Below are positions 25,023 through 33,661 of a stretch of DNA of 64,000 nucleotides, piece by piece. Within the stretch, counting starts at the first letter, position 1. Each line of letters starts with the position of its first letter. A model generated the notes under the pieces. It was not told the DNA's origin. It saw nothing but the letters and a program-made list of their open reading frames with translations, and ran no database searches. A program made the position numbers and the translations under genes. This stretch comes from an uncultured Bacillota bacterium (GTDB taxonomy: Bacteria > Bacillota_I > Bacilli_A > RFN20 > CAG-826): assembly GCA_937876465.1 (NCBI GenBank), contig CALEHV010000019.1:35905-99904 (forward strand), in the 5' to 3' direction.

Positions 25023-27656
25023 TTAGAAGTCTTCATCGAACAACGATATTTGAGTGTACTCTTTTTCGTCTTCTTCTTTATTTTGTTTTGCCTCTTCCTC
25101 TATCTCGGTTTTAGCAACTTCTTCATCAATCTCATCTTTGACTAATTCTGGTTGAGAAATTTCTTTTGAAACAATGTCTTTTGAAATGTATTCGTCGCCT
25201 TCGACAAACCCGATTTCAAGAGATAATTTTTTAGGCATTTCTAACATTGCTTTTGCATACTTATCAAGTGGCGTCACATGGTAGTCATCAACCTTAATTT
25301 CAACAATCTCTTTAAGATTATTTAACACTCTTAAGAGTGTTATTTCTTTACTAAGATCAAGTTTTTTAACAAACACTAATGAGTGTGGTTCGCTCTTAAA
25401 TGATTTAAATACTTCTGATGTTTTTCCAAGACGTTTTGTAATATTTGTATTACTAACATCATAGATTCTTAAACATCCTTTATCGGTAACAAGAACGACT
25501 TTACCTTTTGTTGATTCAGAATCGTATGAAAGAACAGAAATAATATTAGCTTTTCCTAATTGAGAAACAGCCTTTACACCGCCTGAACGCATTCCACTGA
25601 GTGTTAATTCGTTTTCGTTGAATCCAAGCGAATTTCCATCACTTGTAAATAAGATAATATTTGAATTACCATTTGTGAAAATAACATCAGCAACTTCATC
25701 GTTACTTAGAAGTTTCATGCAAGGTAATGGTTTTGAATATCTAACAACAGAGAAGTCACATAAACGTAAACGTTTAACTTGTCCGTGTTTGGAAGCAATT
25801 ACAAAGAACAAACCTTCTTTAAACTCTTCTACGACGTATGCGCGCACTATTTTTTCATTAGGATTTAAATTAACTAAGTAATTAATATGTTTTCCTTCAT
25901 CTTTCCATTTGTTTTCTTGAATTTCGTGCATTGGAATATAAAGGAAATTACCTAAATTTGTAAAACAAACTACATAATCTGTTGTGTTTGCTTTGCCTGA
26001 ATAAACGCAAGCATCACCATCTTTCATTCCTGGTAGTGGGTTATCACCACTAGATTTGAAAGATTTAACAGAACTGTATTTAACATAGCCATCTCTTGTA
26101 ACAGCAAGCATAACTTCTTCCTTCATGATTAAGTCACGTTTGTCGATGGATGCACTACTAATTTCTTTTTCAATAATTTGTGTTTTTCTATCGTGACCAT
26201 ATTTGTTAGCAATTGCTTTCAAATCTGAGCAAATAACACGATCAAGTTTCTTTCTATCAGTAAGAATTCCGTTTAATGTTTCGATTGTATTTTCAACTTC
26301 AACTTTTTCATTTATTAAAGTTGTTAAATCGGTATTAGTCAACTTATAAAGTTGAAGCATAACAATTGCTTCGCTTTGAGCTTCACTAAATCCGAACTTT
26401 TCTTGAATGTTTTTCTTAGCGTCTTGTTTGTCTTTTGAAGCACGAATAACTTCAACAACTTGATCTAGAATTGAGACAGCTTTGATAAGGCCATCAATGA
26501 TTTCTAAACGAGATTTATTCTTCTTTAATTCGTAGTTACTGCGTCTTGTAATAACGTCTACTTGGTGCTCAATATATGTATCAACAAAATCAAGCAAATT
26601 CATTGTTTTTGGGCGTCCATCAACAATAGCTACCATGTTTGCAGAATATGATGTTTTGAGACCAGTTTTGGTCATTAAATATTTGTAAATAATATCTACA
26701 TTTGCATCTTTTTTAAGATCAATAGCAATTCTCATGCCTTCTTTGTCGGATTCATCTCTAACCTCAGCAATACCATTAACTGTTTTGTTACGAACAAGCA
26801 TATCTAGTTCTTTAACTAAGTTAATTTTTACTGTTTTATAAGGAATTTCTGTAACAATAATTTGCTTTTCGTTCTTATTTGTAACAATTTCTGTTTTTGC
26901 TGCAACTTCAATACGGCCTCTACCTGTTAAATAGATATCTTCAAGTCCTTTTGACTTATAAATATATCCACCACTTGGAAAATCTGGGCCTTTCACAAAT
27001 TGCATCAAATCAAGAGGTTCAACTCTGACGTGATTGATACGATAAATGATTGCATCAACCACTTCTCTAAGGTTATGAGTTGGTATTTCAGTTGCTAATG
27101 CAACTGCGATACCTTCAGTACCATTAACTAAAAGGTTAGGAAATCTTGCCGGCATAACAACTGGTTCGAAGTCTGTATCATCGAAAGTTAATGCCATTTC
27201 AACTGTATCTTTATCAATATCTCTGACCATTTCTTCAGCAATTTGAGAAAGTCTTGCTTCAGTATAACGATAAGCGGCTGGTGGGTCATTATCGACAGAA
27301 CCATTATTACCTTGGAAATCAATTAAGCAGTTATTGTTTTTCCAATCTTGGGACATACGAACAAGTGCTTCGTAAATAGAACTATCACCATGAGGGTGAT
27401 ATTTGCCCATAACTTCACCAACGGTATGAGCGCATTTTCTTGTTGGACGAGTAAAAATATTGCCTGTTTTGTACATCGAATAAACAATACGTCTTTGAAC
27501 AGGTTTCAAACCATCTCTAGCATCTGGAATTGCACGATCTTGAATGACATATTTTGCATATGTTGCATAACGTGATCCCATGATACTTTCAACGGTTTCG
27601 TTGTGTATATTTTCTGGAATTTCAAATTCGAGGATTTGTTGTTGTTTTTTTGCCAT
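25023..27656 (-). CDS. parC: DNA topoisomerase IV subunit A
   Basis: The 877-residue type IIA topoisomerase subunit has YAKYVIQDRAIPDARDGLKPVQRRIVY near residue 35, KCAHTVGEVMGKYHPHGDSSIYEALVRMSQDW and the active-site AYRYTEARLS (catalytic Tyr about 128). A coiled coil and a C-terminal beta-pinwheel (about 495-800) follow, with a Glu/Lys-rich tail. It decatenates chromosomes with ParE. ParC rather than GyrA is chosen from the parE-parC pairing next to plsY, the usual Bacillota arrangement. One base separates it from parE. Confidence 0.9.
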   Translation of the reverse strand: MAKKQQQILEFEIPENIHNETVESIMGSRYATYAKYVIQDRAIPDARDGLKPVQRRIVYSMYKTGNIFTRPTRKCAHTVGEVMGKYHPHGDSSIYEALVRMSQDWKNNNCLIDFQGNNGSVDNDPPAAYRYTEARLSQIAEEMVRDIDKDTVEMALTFDDTDFEPVVMPARFPNLLVNGTEGIAVALATEIPTHNLREVVDAIIYRINHVRVEPLDLMQFVKGPDFPSGGYIYKSKGLEDIYLTGRGRIEVAAKTEIVTNKNEKQIIVTEIPYKTVKINLVKELDMLVRNKTVNGIAEVRDESDKEGMRIAIDLKKDANVDIIYKYLMTKTGLKTSYSANMVAIVDGRPKTMNLLDFVDTYIEHQVDVITRRSNYELKKNKSRLEIIDGLIKAVSILDQVVEVIRASKDKQDAKKNIQEKFGFSEAQSEAIVMLQLYKLTNTDLTTLINEKVEVENTIETLNGILTDRKKLDRVICSDLKAIANKYGHDRKTQIIEKEISSASIDKRDLIMKEEVMLAVTRDGYVKYSSVKSFKSSGDNPLPGMKDGDACVYSGKANTTDYVVCFTNLGNFLYIPMHEIQENKWKDEGKHINYLVNLNPNEKIVRAYVVEEFKEGLFFVIASKHGQVKRLRLCDFSVVRYSKPLPCMKLLSNDEVADVIFTNGNSNIILFTSDGNSLGFNENELTLSGMRSGGVKAVSQLGKANIISVLSYDSESTKGKVVLVTDKGCLRIYDVSNTNITKRLGKTSEVFKSFKSEPHSLVFVKKLDLSKEITLLRVLNNLKEIVEIKVDDYHVTPLDKYAKAMLEMPKKLSLEIGFVEGDEYISKDIVSKEISQPELVKDEIDEEVAKTEIEEEAKQNKEEDEKEYTQISLFDEDF

Positions 27657-27657
27657 A

Positions 27658-29613
27658 TTATTTCACCTCGTCTATAAAGCTGTCAACTTCTTTGAAGTTG
27701 ACATTTTCTTCAACCCATTGTCTTCTGATAACTGTATCGTCACCCATTAAAATTGATATTTCTGAAGCTGCTTTTACAGGGTCTTCAATGGTTACTTTGC
27801 AAAGTAATCTTTTTGCTGGATCCATAGTGGATTCCCATAGCTGATTTTCATCCATTTCGCCAAGACCTTTATATCGTGAAACACGATATCCTGCACCGAT
27901 TTTTTTCTTTGCATTTTCAAGACCTTCATCATCCCAAGCATATTCATAAACAAGTTTATGATTTACTTCTTTTGCAACACGATAAAGAGGTGGCATTGCA
28001 ACGAATAATTTGCCTTTCAAAATGAGAGGTTTCATGAAATTGTAGAAAAATGTTATCAATAAAGTTTGAATATGTGCACCATCAGTATCAGCATCAGTCA
28101 TAATAATAACTTTTCCATAATGCGAATTATCCGCATTAAAGTCTTCGCCATAACCTGCCCCGATTGTATTAATGATGGTTGCAAATTCTTCATTTTTTAA
28201 CATTCTGTCAACACTAACAGAATCTGTATTTAATGGTTTACCACGTAGTGGTAATATTGCTTGGAAAAGACGATTGCGTCCTTTTCTCGCAGTTCCTCCA
28301 GCTGATTCACCTTCAACGATAAAAAGTTCGTTATGATCATAGTCTTTTGATTGAGCTGGGGTCAATTTATCCGATAGGATAAAATCGTTCTTTACCTTTT
28401 TGGAATTACGTATTTCATCCTTAGCTTTTCTTGCAGCAATACGTGCTGTTTGAGCATCTTGACATTTCTTAATCAAATTAACAGCAAATTCTTTATGTTC
28501 GTTAAGATAATAACTAAAGTTATTATATAAGAAATTATTAATTATTGGTAAAGCCTCTGGGGTACCAAGTTTTTGCTTTGTTTGGCCTTCATATTCAAGT
28601 TTTGCTTCTGGAATTTTTAAAGAAATAATCGCAGTTAAACCTTCACGAATATCGCTACCTTCAAGTTTGACTTTGTTCTTTAAAAGGTTATTTTCTTCTG
28701 CATAATCGTTAACTGCTTTAGTAATACCTACTTTAAAACCACTTTCGTGTGTTCCGCCATCATGTGTTCTAACATTATTTGCGTAAGAGTAGATATTTTC
28801 ACCATAATCTTTCAAACAATATTGCATAGCAATATCGACTTTAATTCCGTCTTCGTTTCCTTCAAAACAAATAACTTCTCCAAGTGCTTGTTTTTCTTTA
28901 TTTTTTGCTTGAACGTATTCCTTAATACCTTCTTTATAGCAAAATTCACCTTTTTGTCCTGTTCTTTCATCAATAACTACGAATTGAACACCTTTTAAAA
29001 GATAGGCACTTTCTTGTACGTGATCAGCAATCGTATCAAACTTATATTCTGTAGTTGAAAAGATTTTTGAATCTGGTTTAAATCTTACTAATGTACCATG
29101 CTTCTTGGTATTACCAAGAACCTCTAATGGTACAGCTAACTTACCACCATTTTCAAAACGTAAATGATTAATTTTTCCACCACGGAAAACGGTAATATCA
29201 CAGTATTGAGAAAGAGCATTTGTAACACTACTTCCAACACCATGTAAACCTGCTGATGATTGATAAACTTTTGAAGAGAATTTACCACCAGAATGAAGCG
29301 TAGAGAAAATAAGTTGAACAGCTGGAATTCCTGTTTGTTTATGTATATCAACAGGTATGCCACGACCCTCATCAAGGACTGACACAGACCCGTCTTTATG
29401 TATAGTAATGGTAACTATGTTACCATAACCATTTAAAGCTTCATCAACTGCATTATCTACAATCTCCCAAACAAGGTGATGCAAACCAGTAGAATTTGTT
29501 GAGCCAATATACATGGCTGGACGCTTTCTAACACCTGCTAAACCTTCAAGGATTTCAATGTCTGCAGCCGAATATTCTTTTTCGATTTTTTTGTTATCTA
29601 ATTCTTCTGACAT
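27658..29613 (-). CDS. parE: DNA topoisomerase IV subunit B
   Basis: The product of about 651 residues has the GHKL ATPase motifs LVWEIVDNAVDEALNGYG, VLDEGRGIPVD and GLHGVGSSVTNALS, the TOPRIM motif IVEGESAGGTARKGRNR, MTDADTDGAHI and the C-terminal YRVSRYKGLGEMDENQLWESTMDP. The open frame reaches 29631 via a TTG, but an AGAGAG SD 8 bases before ATG 29613 favours MSEELDN. It is divergent from plsY. Confidence 0.92.
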   Translation of the reverse strand: MSEELDNKKIEKEYSAADIEILEGLAGVRKRPAMYIGSTNSTGLHHLVWEIVDNAVDEALNGYGNIVTITIHKDGSVSVLDEGRGIPVDIHKQTGIPAVQLIFSTLHSGGKFSSKVYQSSAGLHGVGSSVTNALSQYCDITVFRGGKINHLRFENGGKLAVPLEVLGNTKKHGTLVRFKPDSKIFSTTEYKFDTIADHVQESAYLLKGVQFVVIDERTGQKGEFCYKEGIKEYVQAKNKEKQALGEVICFEGNEDGIKVDIAMQYCLKDYGENIYSYANNVRTHDGGTHESGFKVGITKAVNDYAEENNLLKNKVKLEGSDIREGLTAIISLKIPEAKLEYEGQTKQKLGTPEALPIINNFLYNNFSYYLNEHKEFAVNLIKKCQDAQTARIAARKAKDEIRNSKKVKNDFILSDKLTPAQSKDYDHNELFIVEGESAGGTARKGRNRLFQAILPLRGKPLNTDSVSVDRMLKNEEFATIINTIGAGYGEDFNADNSHYGKVIIMTDADTDGAHIQTLLITFFYNFMKPLILKGKLFVAMPPLYRVAKEVNHKLVYEYAWDDEGLENAKKKIGAGYRVSRYKGLGEMDENQLWESTMDPAKRLLCKVTIEDPVKAASEISILMGDDTVIRRQWVEENVNFKEVDSFIDEVK

Positions 29614-29713
29614 ATTCATTTCTCTCTTCAAATTTTATTTGATTATAACAAGAAAATTGTTGAAAAGTAATGTACTTTTAAGTAATATCATTAAGGTTAA
29701 TTGGAGAAAAAAT

Positions 29714-30454
29714 ATGGATATTATTTTATATAATATAATCATCGGATTTGTATCATTATTTATTGGATATATTTTTGGTTCTATCCCTACTGGAGTCATC
29801 ATTGGAAAGTTATTTTTCCATAAAGATCCACGTACTGAAGGAAGTAAAAATTCAGGTGGAACAAACGTAGGTAGATTATTTGGAAAAAAGGTCGGAGTTA
29901 TCTGCATTTTGCTCGATATGTTAAAGACTGCAATACCAACAGTTGGTGTTTGGGCAATTTTAACATTTACACCTTTGAATAACTTTGTTATTCAAAATAC
30001 ACAAAATGAAATATGGGATTTTCTCCAATTCTTTATCTTATTAGCTCCATTTGGTGCTACTTTAGGTCATTGTTGGCCAATTTTTGCTGGTTTTAAGGGT
30101 GGAAAAGCTGTCTCCGCATTCGCTGGTTTTGGTATTTCCACATGTTGGGTACTTGTAATTGCAGGCGTCACAACCTTCTTTTCAACATTAAAAGCTAAGA
30201 AATTTGTATCACTCGCATCCATCATTACAGCAGTTGTCGCTTCAGTTGGAGCATGGGTTTTAGCAATCTTGAAAATCTATGTTCCTTTAAACGAAATCGA
30301 CATCGTTATGTGGGGTGCTGGATCCTTCACAAAAGTCAGCATTGAATATGCATCAATTATGAGTGTCATTGCAATCATCTTAATTATTCGTCACAAGCCA
30401 AATATTGTTCGCTTAGCTAAAGGTGAAGAGAATAAGATTAAATGGATGAAATAA
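29714..30454 (+). CDS. plsY: Glycerol-3-phosphate acyltransferase PlsY
   Basis: The 246-residue membrane enzyme uses acyl-phosphate to acylate glycerol 3-phosphate, the first step of phospholipid synthesis. Motif GSIPTGVIIGK...GSKNSGGTNVGR, and LGHCWPIFAGFKGGKAVSAFAG are the catalytic loops of the family. Several transmembrane helices are visible. It is longer than the usual about 200 residues because of hydrophobic insertions (near 85-110 and 180-205). ATG 29714 has SD TTGGAG; the open frame extends further upstream but without support. An AAAAGTA / TACTTTT inverted repeat lies in the parE-plsY gap. Confidence 0.92.
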   Translation: MDIILYNIIIGFVSLFIGYIFGSIPTGVIIGKLFFHKDPRTEGSKNSGGTNVGRLFGKKVGVICILLDMLKTAIPTVGVWAILTFTPLNNFVIQNTQNEIWDFLQFFILLAPFGATLGHCWPIFAGFKGGKAVSAFAGFGISTCWVLVIAGVTTFFSTLKAKKFVSLASIITAVVASVGAWVLAILKIYVPLNEIDIVMWGAGSFTKVSIEYASIMSVIAIILIIRHKPNIVRLAKGEENKIKWMK

Positions 30455-30481
30455 TAGTAGTTTATTAGTAGTAATTTAGTA
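30454..30481 (+). promoter_or_regulatory. Three phased TAGTA(G) repeats directly after plsY
   Basis: ATAGTA at 30454-30459, TTAGTA at 30465-30470 and 30476-30481, again exactly 11 bp apart and starting in the plsY stop codon. A DnaA-box-like TGTTGATAA (30493-30501) and a strong terminator follow. Confidence 0.6.
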
Positions 30482-30503
30482 GATTTTAGACCTGTTGATA
30501 ATT

Positions 30504-30555
30504 AGTCCACGTCATCAAAATTAGTCAAAAAAGTTTCGATGATATGGACTTTTTT
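30504..30555 (+). terminator. Long intrinsic terminator after plsY
   Basis: Stem 30504-30516 / 30538-30550 (13 positions, one mismatch and one wobble) with a 21-base loop, followed by six T. It ends plus-strand transcription from plsY or from the TTAGTA array. Confidence 0.75.
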
Positions 30556-30778
30556 AATTGACGTTTTTATTCCTTCACTTATATACAGCCTCAAAAATAG
30601 GTACTTTGATTTTTATCACTTCACCACTGCCCCTTTTTAGACGGGGAATCACTTCTTGTGAGTAATTCCTTAGCCTAACGAAATTCGGCCCGAAATAGGC
30701 TTGTTTATGCAAGAATTTATTTCTCGGTTTTCCACCACTTTTTTGCGTTAGGTTTTCTCAAAAATTGAGCAACAAAAA
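30556..30778 (+). ncRNA. Candidate structured noncoding RNA (unassigned)
   Basis: A promoter-like TTGACG (30558-30563), 16-bp spacer and TATATA (30580-30585) precede about 180 bases rich in nested hairpins: CCCC/GGGG near 30635-30650, GGAATCAC / GTGAgtaATTCC near 30649-30673, AGCCT / AGGCT enclosing TTCGG/CCGAA near 30675-30702, CTTG/CAAG near 30700-30713, and CCTAACG / CGTTAGG closing 30677-30752. No ORF fits. It does not match tmRNA, SRP RNA or RNase P RNA signatures I could look for. It might be a 6S-like RNA; this is unproven. Confidence 0.35.
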
Positions 30779-30798
30779 AGCGCCGATTTCTCGACGCT
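30773..30798 (-). terminator. Intrinsic terminator after yneF
   Basis: On the minus strand, stem AGCGTCGA / TCGGCGCT (one wobble, GAAA loop) followed by six T. Confidence 0.9.
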
Positions 30799-30818
30799 AA
30801 TTTGAACTAATTTTCAGC

Positions 30819-31043
30819 TTATTGACCACGCTTCATTGAGTTCATAACCGCTCTGACTTGTGCTTCAGATGGTTTACGACCCATTTGCATGAACATAGCC
30901 CTGATCATCTTTTCATTAATTGGTGGGTTTTTTCTTAATTGCTCTTTGAAGAACCAACGAGCAAGGAAGAATGCGCCAATACCTGCAGCTAATGCAATAC
31001 CAATTAATATTAAGACGAATTGCCAGATTTCCATTTGCATCAT
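30819..31043 (-). CDS. yneF: YneF family (UPF0154) small membrane protein
   Basis: The 74-residue protein has one transmembrane helix (about 6-30) followed by the conserved LRKNPPINEKMIRAMFMQMGRKPSEAQVRAVMNSMK of UPF0154. The function is unknown in the family, which is nearly restricted to Bacilli and Mollicutes. It lies 13 bases after efp and ends in a strong terminator. Confidence 0.88.
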   Translation of the reverse strand: MMQMEIWQFVLILIGIALAAGIGAFFLARWFFKEQLRKNPPINEKMIRAMFMQMGRKPSEAQVRAVMNSMKRGQ

Positions 31044-31056
31044 AATAGTTTACCTA

Positions 31057-31617
31057 TTATTTATTTGCACGGCCGTCGTAATCGCCTGTATCAGTACGTA
31101 CAAGAACTGTTTCACCATTTTCAATGAATAGTGGGACTTTAAGTTTGTAGCCTGTTTCAACGGTTGCAACCTTCATAGCCTTGTTAACTGTATCTCCACG
31201 AACAGCTGGTTCGCAGTCAGTGATTTGAAGGGCTACGCTTGATGGAAGTGTAATACCAAGGATTTCCTCTTCATAGAAGAGAACATCGATTTCTGCATTT
31301 GAAATAAGGAAGTTCATTTCCCATTCGAGACGTGATTTTTGAATTTCAATTTGTTCATATGTTGAATTATCCATAAATACAAGTGTTTCACCTGCATCAT
31401 AGAGATAAGCCATTTTCTTTTTAGAAAGAACTGCTTTTTCAACATCGTAACCAGAGTTTCTAGCAATTTCAATGATTGCACCTGTTCTTAAGTTTTTTGC
31501 TTTTACCTTAGCAACCATCTTTCTCATGGCTGTCTTGTTTAATAAGATATCCATGACTTGATAAAGGTTACCTTCATCAATGAAATAGTTTCCTGGTCTT
31601 AATTCAGTAACGTTCAT
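31057..31617 (-). CDS. efp: Elongation factor P
   Basis: The 186-residue protein has the three beta-barrel domains of EF-P, with NLRTGAIIE after the domain I loop and the family C-terminal pattern TGYKLKVPLFIENGETVLVRTDTGDYDGRA. EF-P relieves ribosome stalling at polyproline. In most EF-Ps the domain I tip is PGKG with a modified Lys. Here the tip region reads NKTAMRKM (27-34), so the usual Lys position seems to be Met31. It has a strong SD (AGGAGG). It is co-transcribed between the MBL hydrolase and yneF. Confidence 0.93.
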   Translation of the reverse strand: MNVTELRPGNYFIDEGNLYQVMDILLNKTAMRKMVAKVKAKNLRTGAIIEIARNSGYDVEKAVLSKKKMAYLYDAGETLVFMDNSTYEQIEIQKSRLEWEMNFLISNAEIDVLFYEEEILGITLPSSVALQITDCEPAVRGDTVNKAMKVATVETGYKLKVPLFIENGETVLVRTDTGDYDGRANK

Positions 31618-31643
31618 TTATTTTTCCTCCTATAGCAATATCA

Positions 31644-32291
31644 CTAAAGTGATAAATTTCGTAAATAACTGTTATATTTAATTTCTCTTTCAAGTTTTGT
31701 AGCAACGCCATGGCCTGGATAAACACGAGTATCTATAGTAAGTTTGATAAGCTTTTTCAAACTTGATTCCACTGTTTTGTTAGAACCAGATGGTAAATCG
31801 GTTCTGCCAATAGTTGTATAGAATAGGGTGTCTCCTGAGAACAACATTTTCTCAGATGCTACATAGTAGCAGCAGCTACCTTTTGTGTGAAATGGAGTTT
31901 TAATCATTTGAACTTTAAATCCACAAACTTCAAACTCTTCATAATCTGTTAACAATTTATAATTGTTTGGTAGAAAATCAATAATTTTACCAAACCATGC
32001 TTTTTCAAAAAATGTTAAATTGAGTTTTGGATTAGTAAGTTCATCTAAGCAATCTTCATTTAAGAATAAGACGGCATTTGGAAATACTTCGAAGATATCT
32101 TCTAATGCGGCCATATGGTCAAAATGACCATGAGTTAATAAAATTGCTTTGATATCAACTGCCAATTTTTTGATATGCTCGATTAGACAGTTATTTACGT
32201 TATATCCAGGATCAATTAAGATTGCTTCTTTATTCTCATTGAAAAGAATATAAGAATTGCAAGCTTTCCTTGATATGAACTGATCGAACAT
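31644..32291 (-). CDS. Metallo-beta-lactamase fold hydrolase (glyoxalase II-like)
   Basis: The 215-residue protein has the binuclear metal motif THGHFDHMAA (HxHxDH), later TKGSCCYYV (His78-type His at PFHTKGS), FSGDTLFYTTIGRTDLPSG and VYPGHGVATKLE. This set is typical of YqgX-like or hydroxyacylglutathione hydrolase-like enzymes. The true substrate is unknown. It starts 13 bases after the rpmG terminator with no SD, and leads the MBL-efp-yneF operon. Confidence 0.85.
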   Translation of the reverse strand: MFDQFISRKACNSYILFNENKEAILIDPGYNVNNCLIEHIKKLAVDIKAILLTHGHFDHMAALEDIFEVFPNAVLFLNEDCLDELTNPKLNLTFFEKAWFGKIIDFLPNNYKLLTDYEEFEVCGFKVQMIKTPFHTKGSCCYYVASEKMLFSGDTLFYTTIGRTDLPSGSNKTVESSLKKLIKLTIDTRVYPGHGVATKLEREIKYNSYLRNLSL

Positions 32292-32303
32292 TCAAAATAC
32301 GAA

Positions 32304-32325
32304 AAATAAGGATATTATCCTTATT
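32304..32325 (-). terminator. Intrinsic terminator overlapping the rpmG stop codon
   Basis: A perfect 10-bp inverted repeat AATAAGGATA / TATCCTTATT with a one-base centre (32305-32325), followed by T-rich sequence on the minus strand. Confidence 0.7.
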
Positions 32326-32473
32326 ATTTCTTCTCCTTATGCAATGTTTTTTGTTTGCATACCTTGCAGTACTTCTTTGTTTCAAGTCTGTCAGGATGTT
32401 CTTTTTTGTTCTTTGATGTGATGTAGTTTTCTTCACCACAGACAGTACATTTTAAGATAATGTTATCACGCAT
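32324..32473 (-). CDS. rpmG: 50S ribosomal protein L33
   Basis: A 49-residue product begins [21 protein letters not shown] and ends in Lys-rich sequence. It is L33 with two CxxC pairs (CTVC and CKVC), the zinc-binding form. An AAAGGAG SD lies 9 bases before the ATG. It is divergent from ispG with about 90 bases between. Confidence 0.93.
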   Translation of the reverse strand: MRDNIILKCTVCGEENYITSKNKKEHPDRLETKKYCKVCKQKTLHKEKK

Positions 32474-32552
32474 AAACGAAACTCCTTTCGATTTTTAAGC
32501 AAGTAAGATAATAACACAAGCAAAAAAAGATATCTACTACATATTTATTATG

Positions 32553-32558
32553 TATAAT
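32553..32558 (+). promoter_or_regulatory. -10 box of ispG (leaderless)
   Basis: TATAAT ends 6 bases before the ispG ATG at 32565; no SD is present and no -35 is clear. Confidence 0.6.
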
Positions 32559-32564
32559 TAAAAT

Positions 32565-33629
32565 ATGTCGATTATGATACCAAGAGAACAAACTAAGAAA
32601 ATTGCCATTGGCAATATAACAATAGGTGGATCAAATAAAGTTTTGATTCAATCTATGTGCAACATTAAAACTGAAAAATATGAAGATGTTGCAGCTCAAA
32701 TTAATCGTTGCGAGAAACTCGGAGCAGATTTAATGCGTGTTTCAGTTTTAGATGAAAACGATGCACGTGCAATCAAAGAAATTAAGAAGTTAATTAATAT
32801 ACCTTTAATTGCTGATATTCACTTTGACTATCGCTTAGCGATAGAATCAATCAATTCTGGAGCAGACGCTGTTAGACTAAATCCTGGAAATATTGGATCA
32901 GAAGATAATGTCAAAAAGGTTGTTGAATTATGCAAAGAAAAGCATATTCCAATTCGAATTGGCGTTAATTCAGGATCAATGGATAAAAAGATTAACAACA
33001 ACACAGATCACGTTAAATCAAACGAACTTATCGCTTCTGCAAAAAGTATGATTAAAATACTTGAAGATCTCGATTTCTACGATATTGTAATTTCCTTAAA
33101 AGGAAGCGATGCTATCGAAACAATTGAAGCATATGAACTTGCAAGTAAAGAATTCAAATACCCATTACATCTTGGAATCACTGAAGCTGGTCCTAAGGAT
33201 GTTGGGCTTATCAGAAGTGTTGCCGGTCTTGCTCCAATACTTTTACAAGGCATCGGAGATACGATTCGTATCTCATTAAGCGATGATCCTGAAGAAGAAG
33301 TTCGTGCTTGTCGTAGACTTCTCAAGGACTTAAAAATAAGAACCGATTATCCTAATTTAATTTCTTGCCCAACATGTGGAAGGACTCAAGTTAATCTTGT
33401 GCCTCTCGCAAAGCGAGTTGCTTCATGGCTTGAAGAAAATCACATTAATAAAACAGTTGCAATTATGGGCTGTATAGTTAATGGGCCAGGCGAAGCTAAA
33501 CGTGCAGATATTGGCTGTGCTGGAGGCAAAGGCGTTTGGGTTATATTCAAGAAAGAAGAAATAATTAAACAAGTCAAAGATTCAGAAATATTTGATGAAT
33601 TAACTAAAGAAATTCTGAAATTAAAGTAA
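32565..33629 (+). CDS. ispG: 4-hydroxy-3-methylbut-2-en-1-yl diphosphate synthase
   Basis: The 354-residue IspG (GcpE) shows VLIQSMCNIKTEKYEDVAAQI, PLIADIHFDYRLAI, NPGNIG, SCPTCGRTQVNLVPLA and IMGCIVNGPGEA. The last two carry the 4Fe-4S cysteines. It makes HMBPP in the MEP pathway, just before IspH (also in this window). The mRNA appears leaderless. A perfect-palindrome terminator follows. Confidence 0.95.
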   Translation: MSIMIPREQTKKIAIGNITIGGSNKVLIQSMCNIKTEKYEDVAAQINRCEKLGADLMRVSVLDENDARAIKEIKKLINIPLIADIHFDYRLAIESINSGADAVRLNPGNIGSEDNVKKVVELCKEKHIPIRIGVNSGSMDKKINNNTDHVKSNELIASAKSMIKILEDLDFYDIVISLKGSDAIETIEAYELASKEFKYPLHLGITEAGPKDVGLIRSVAGLAPILLQGIGDTIRISLSDDPEEEVRACRRLLKDLKIRTDYPNLISCPTCGRTQVNLVPLAKRVASWLEENHINKTVAIMGCIVNGPGEAKRADIGCAGGKGVWVIFKKEEIIKQVKDSEIFDELTKEILKLK

Positions 33630-33634
33630 AAGAA

Positions 33635-33660
33635 AGGGACTCAATTGAGTCCCTGTTTTT
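33635..33660. terminator. Bidirectional terminator between ispG and the M18 aminopeptidase gene
   Basis: AGGGACTC / GAGTCCCT with an AATT loop, T-rich on the right of the plus strand and on the left of the minus strand. Confidence 0.9.
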
Positions 33661-33661
33661 A

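Noticed and set aside
29513..29713. Upstream extension of plsY
   Set aside because: The open frame reads through the start of divergent parE; the ATG at 29714 has a good SD and matches the family N-terminus.
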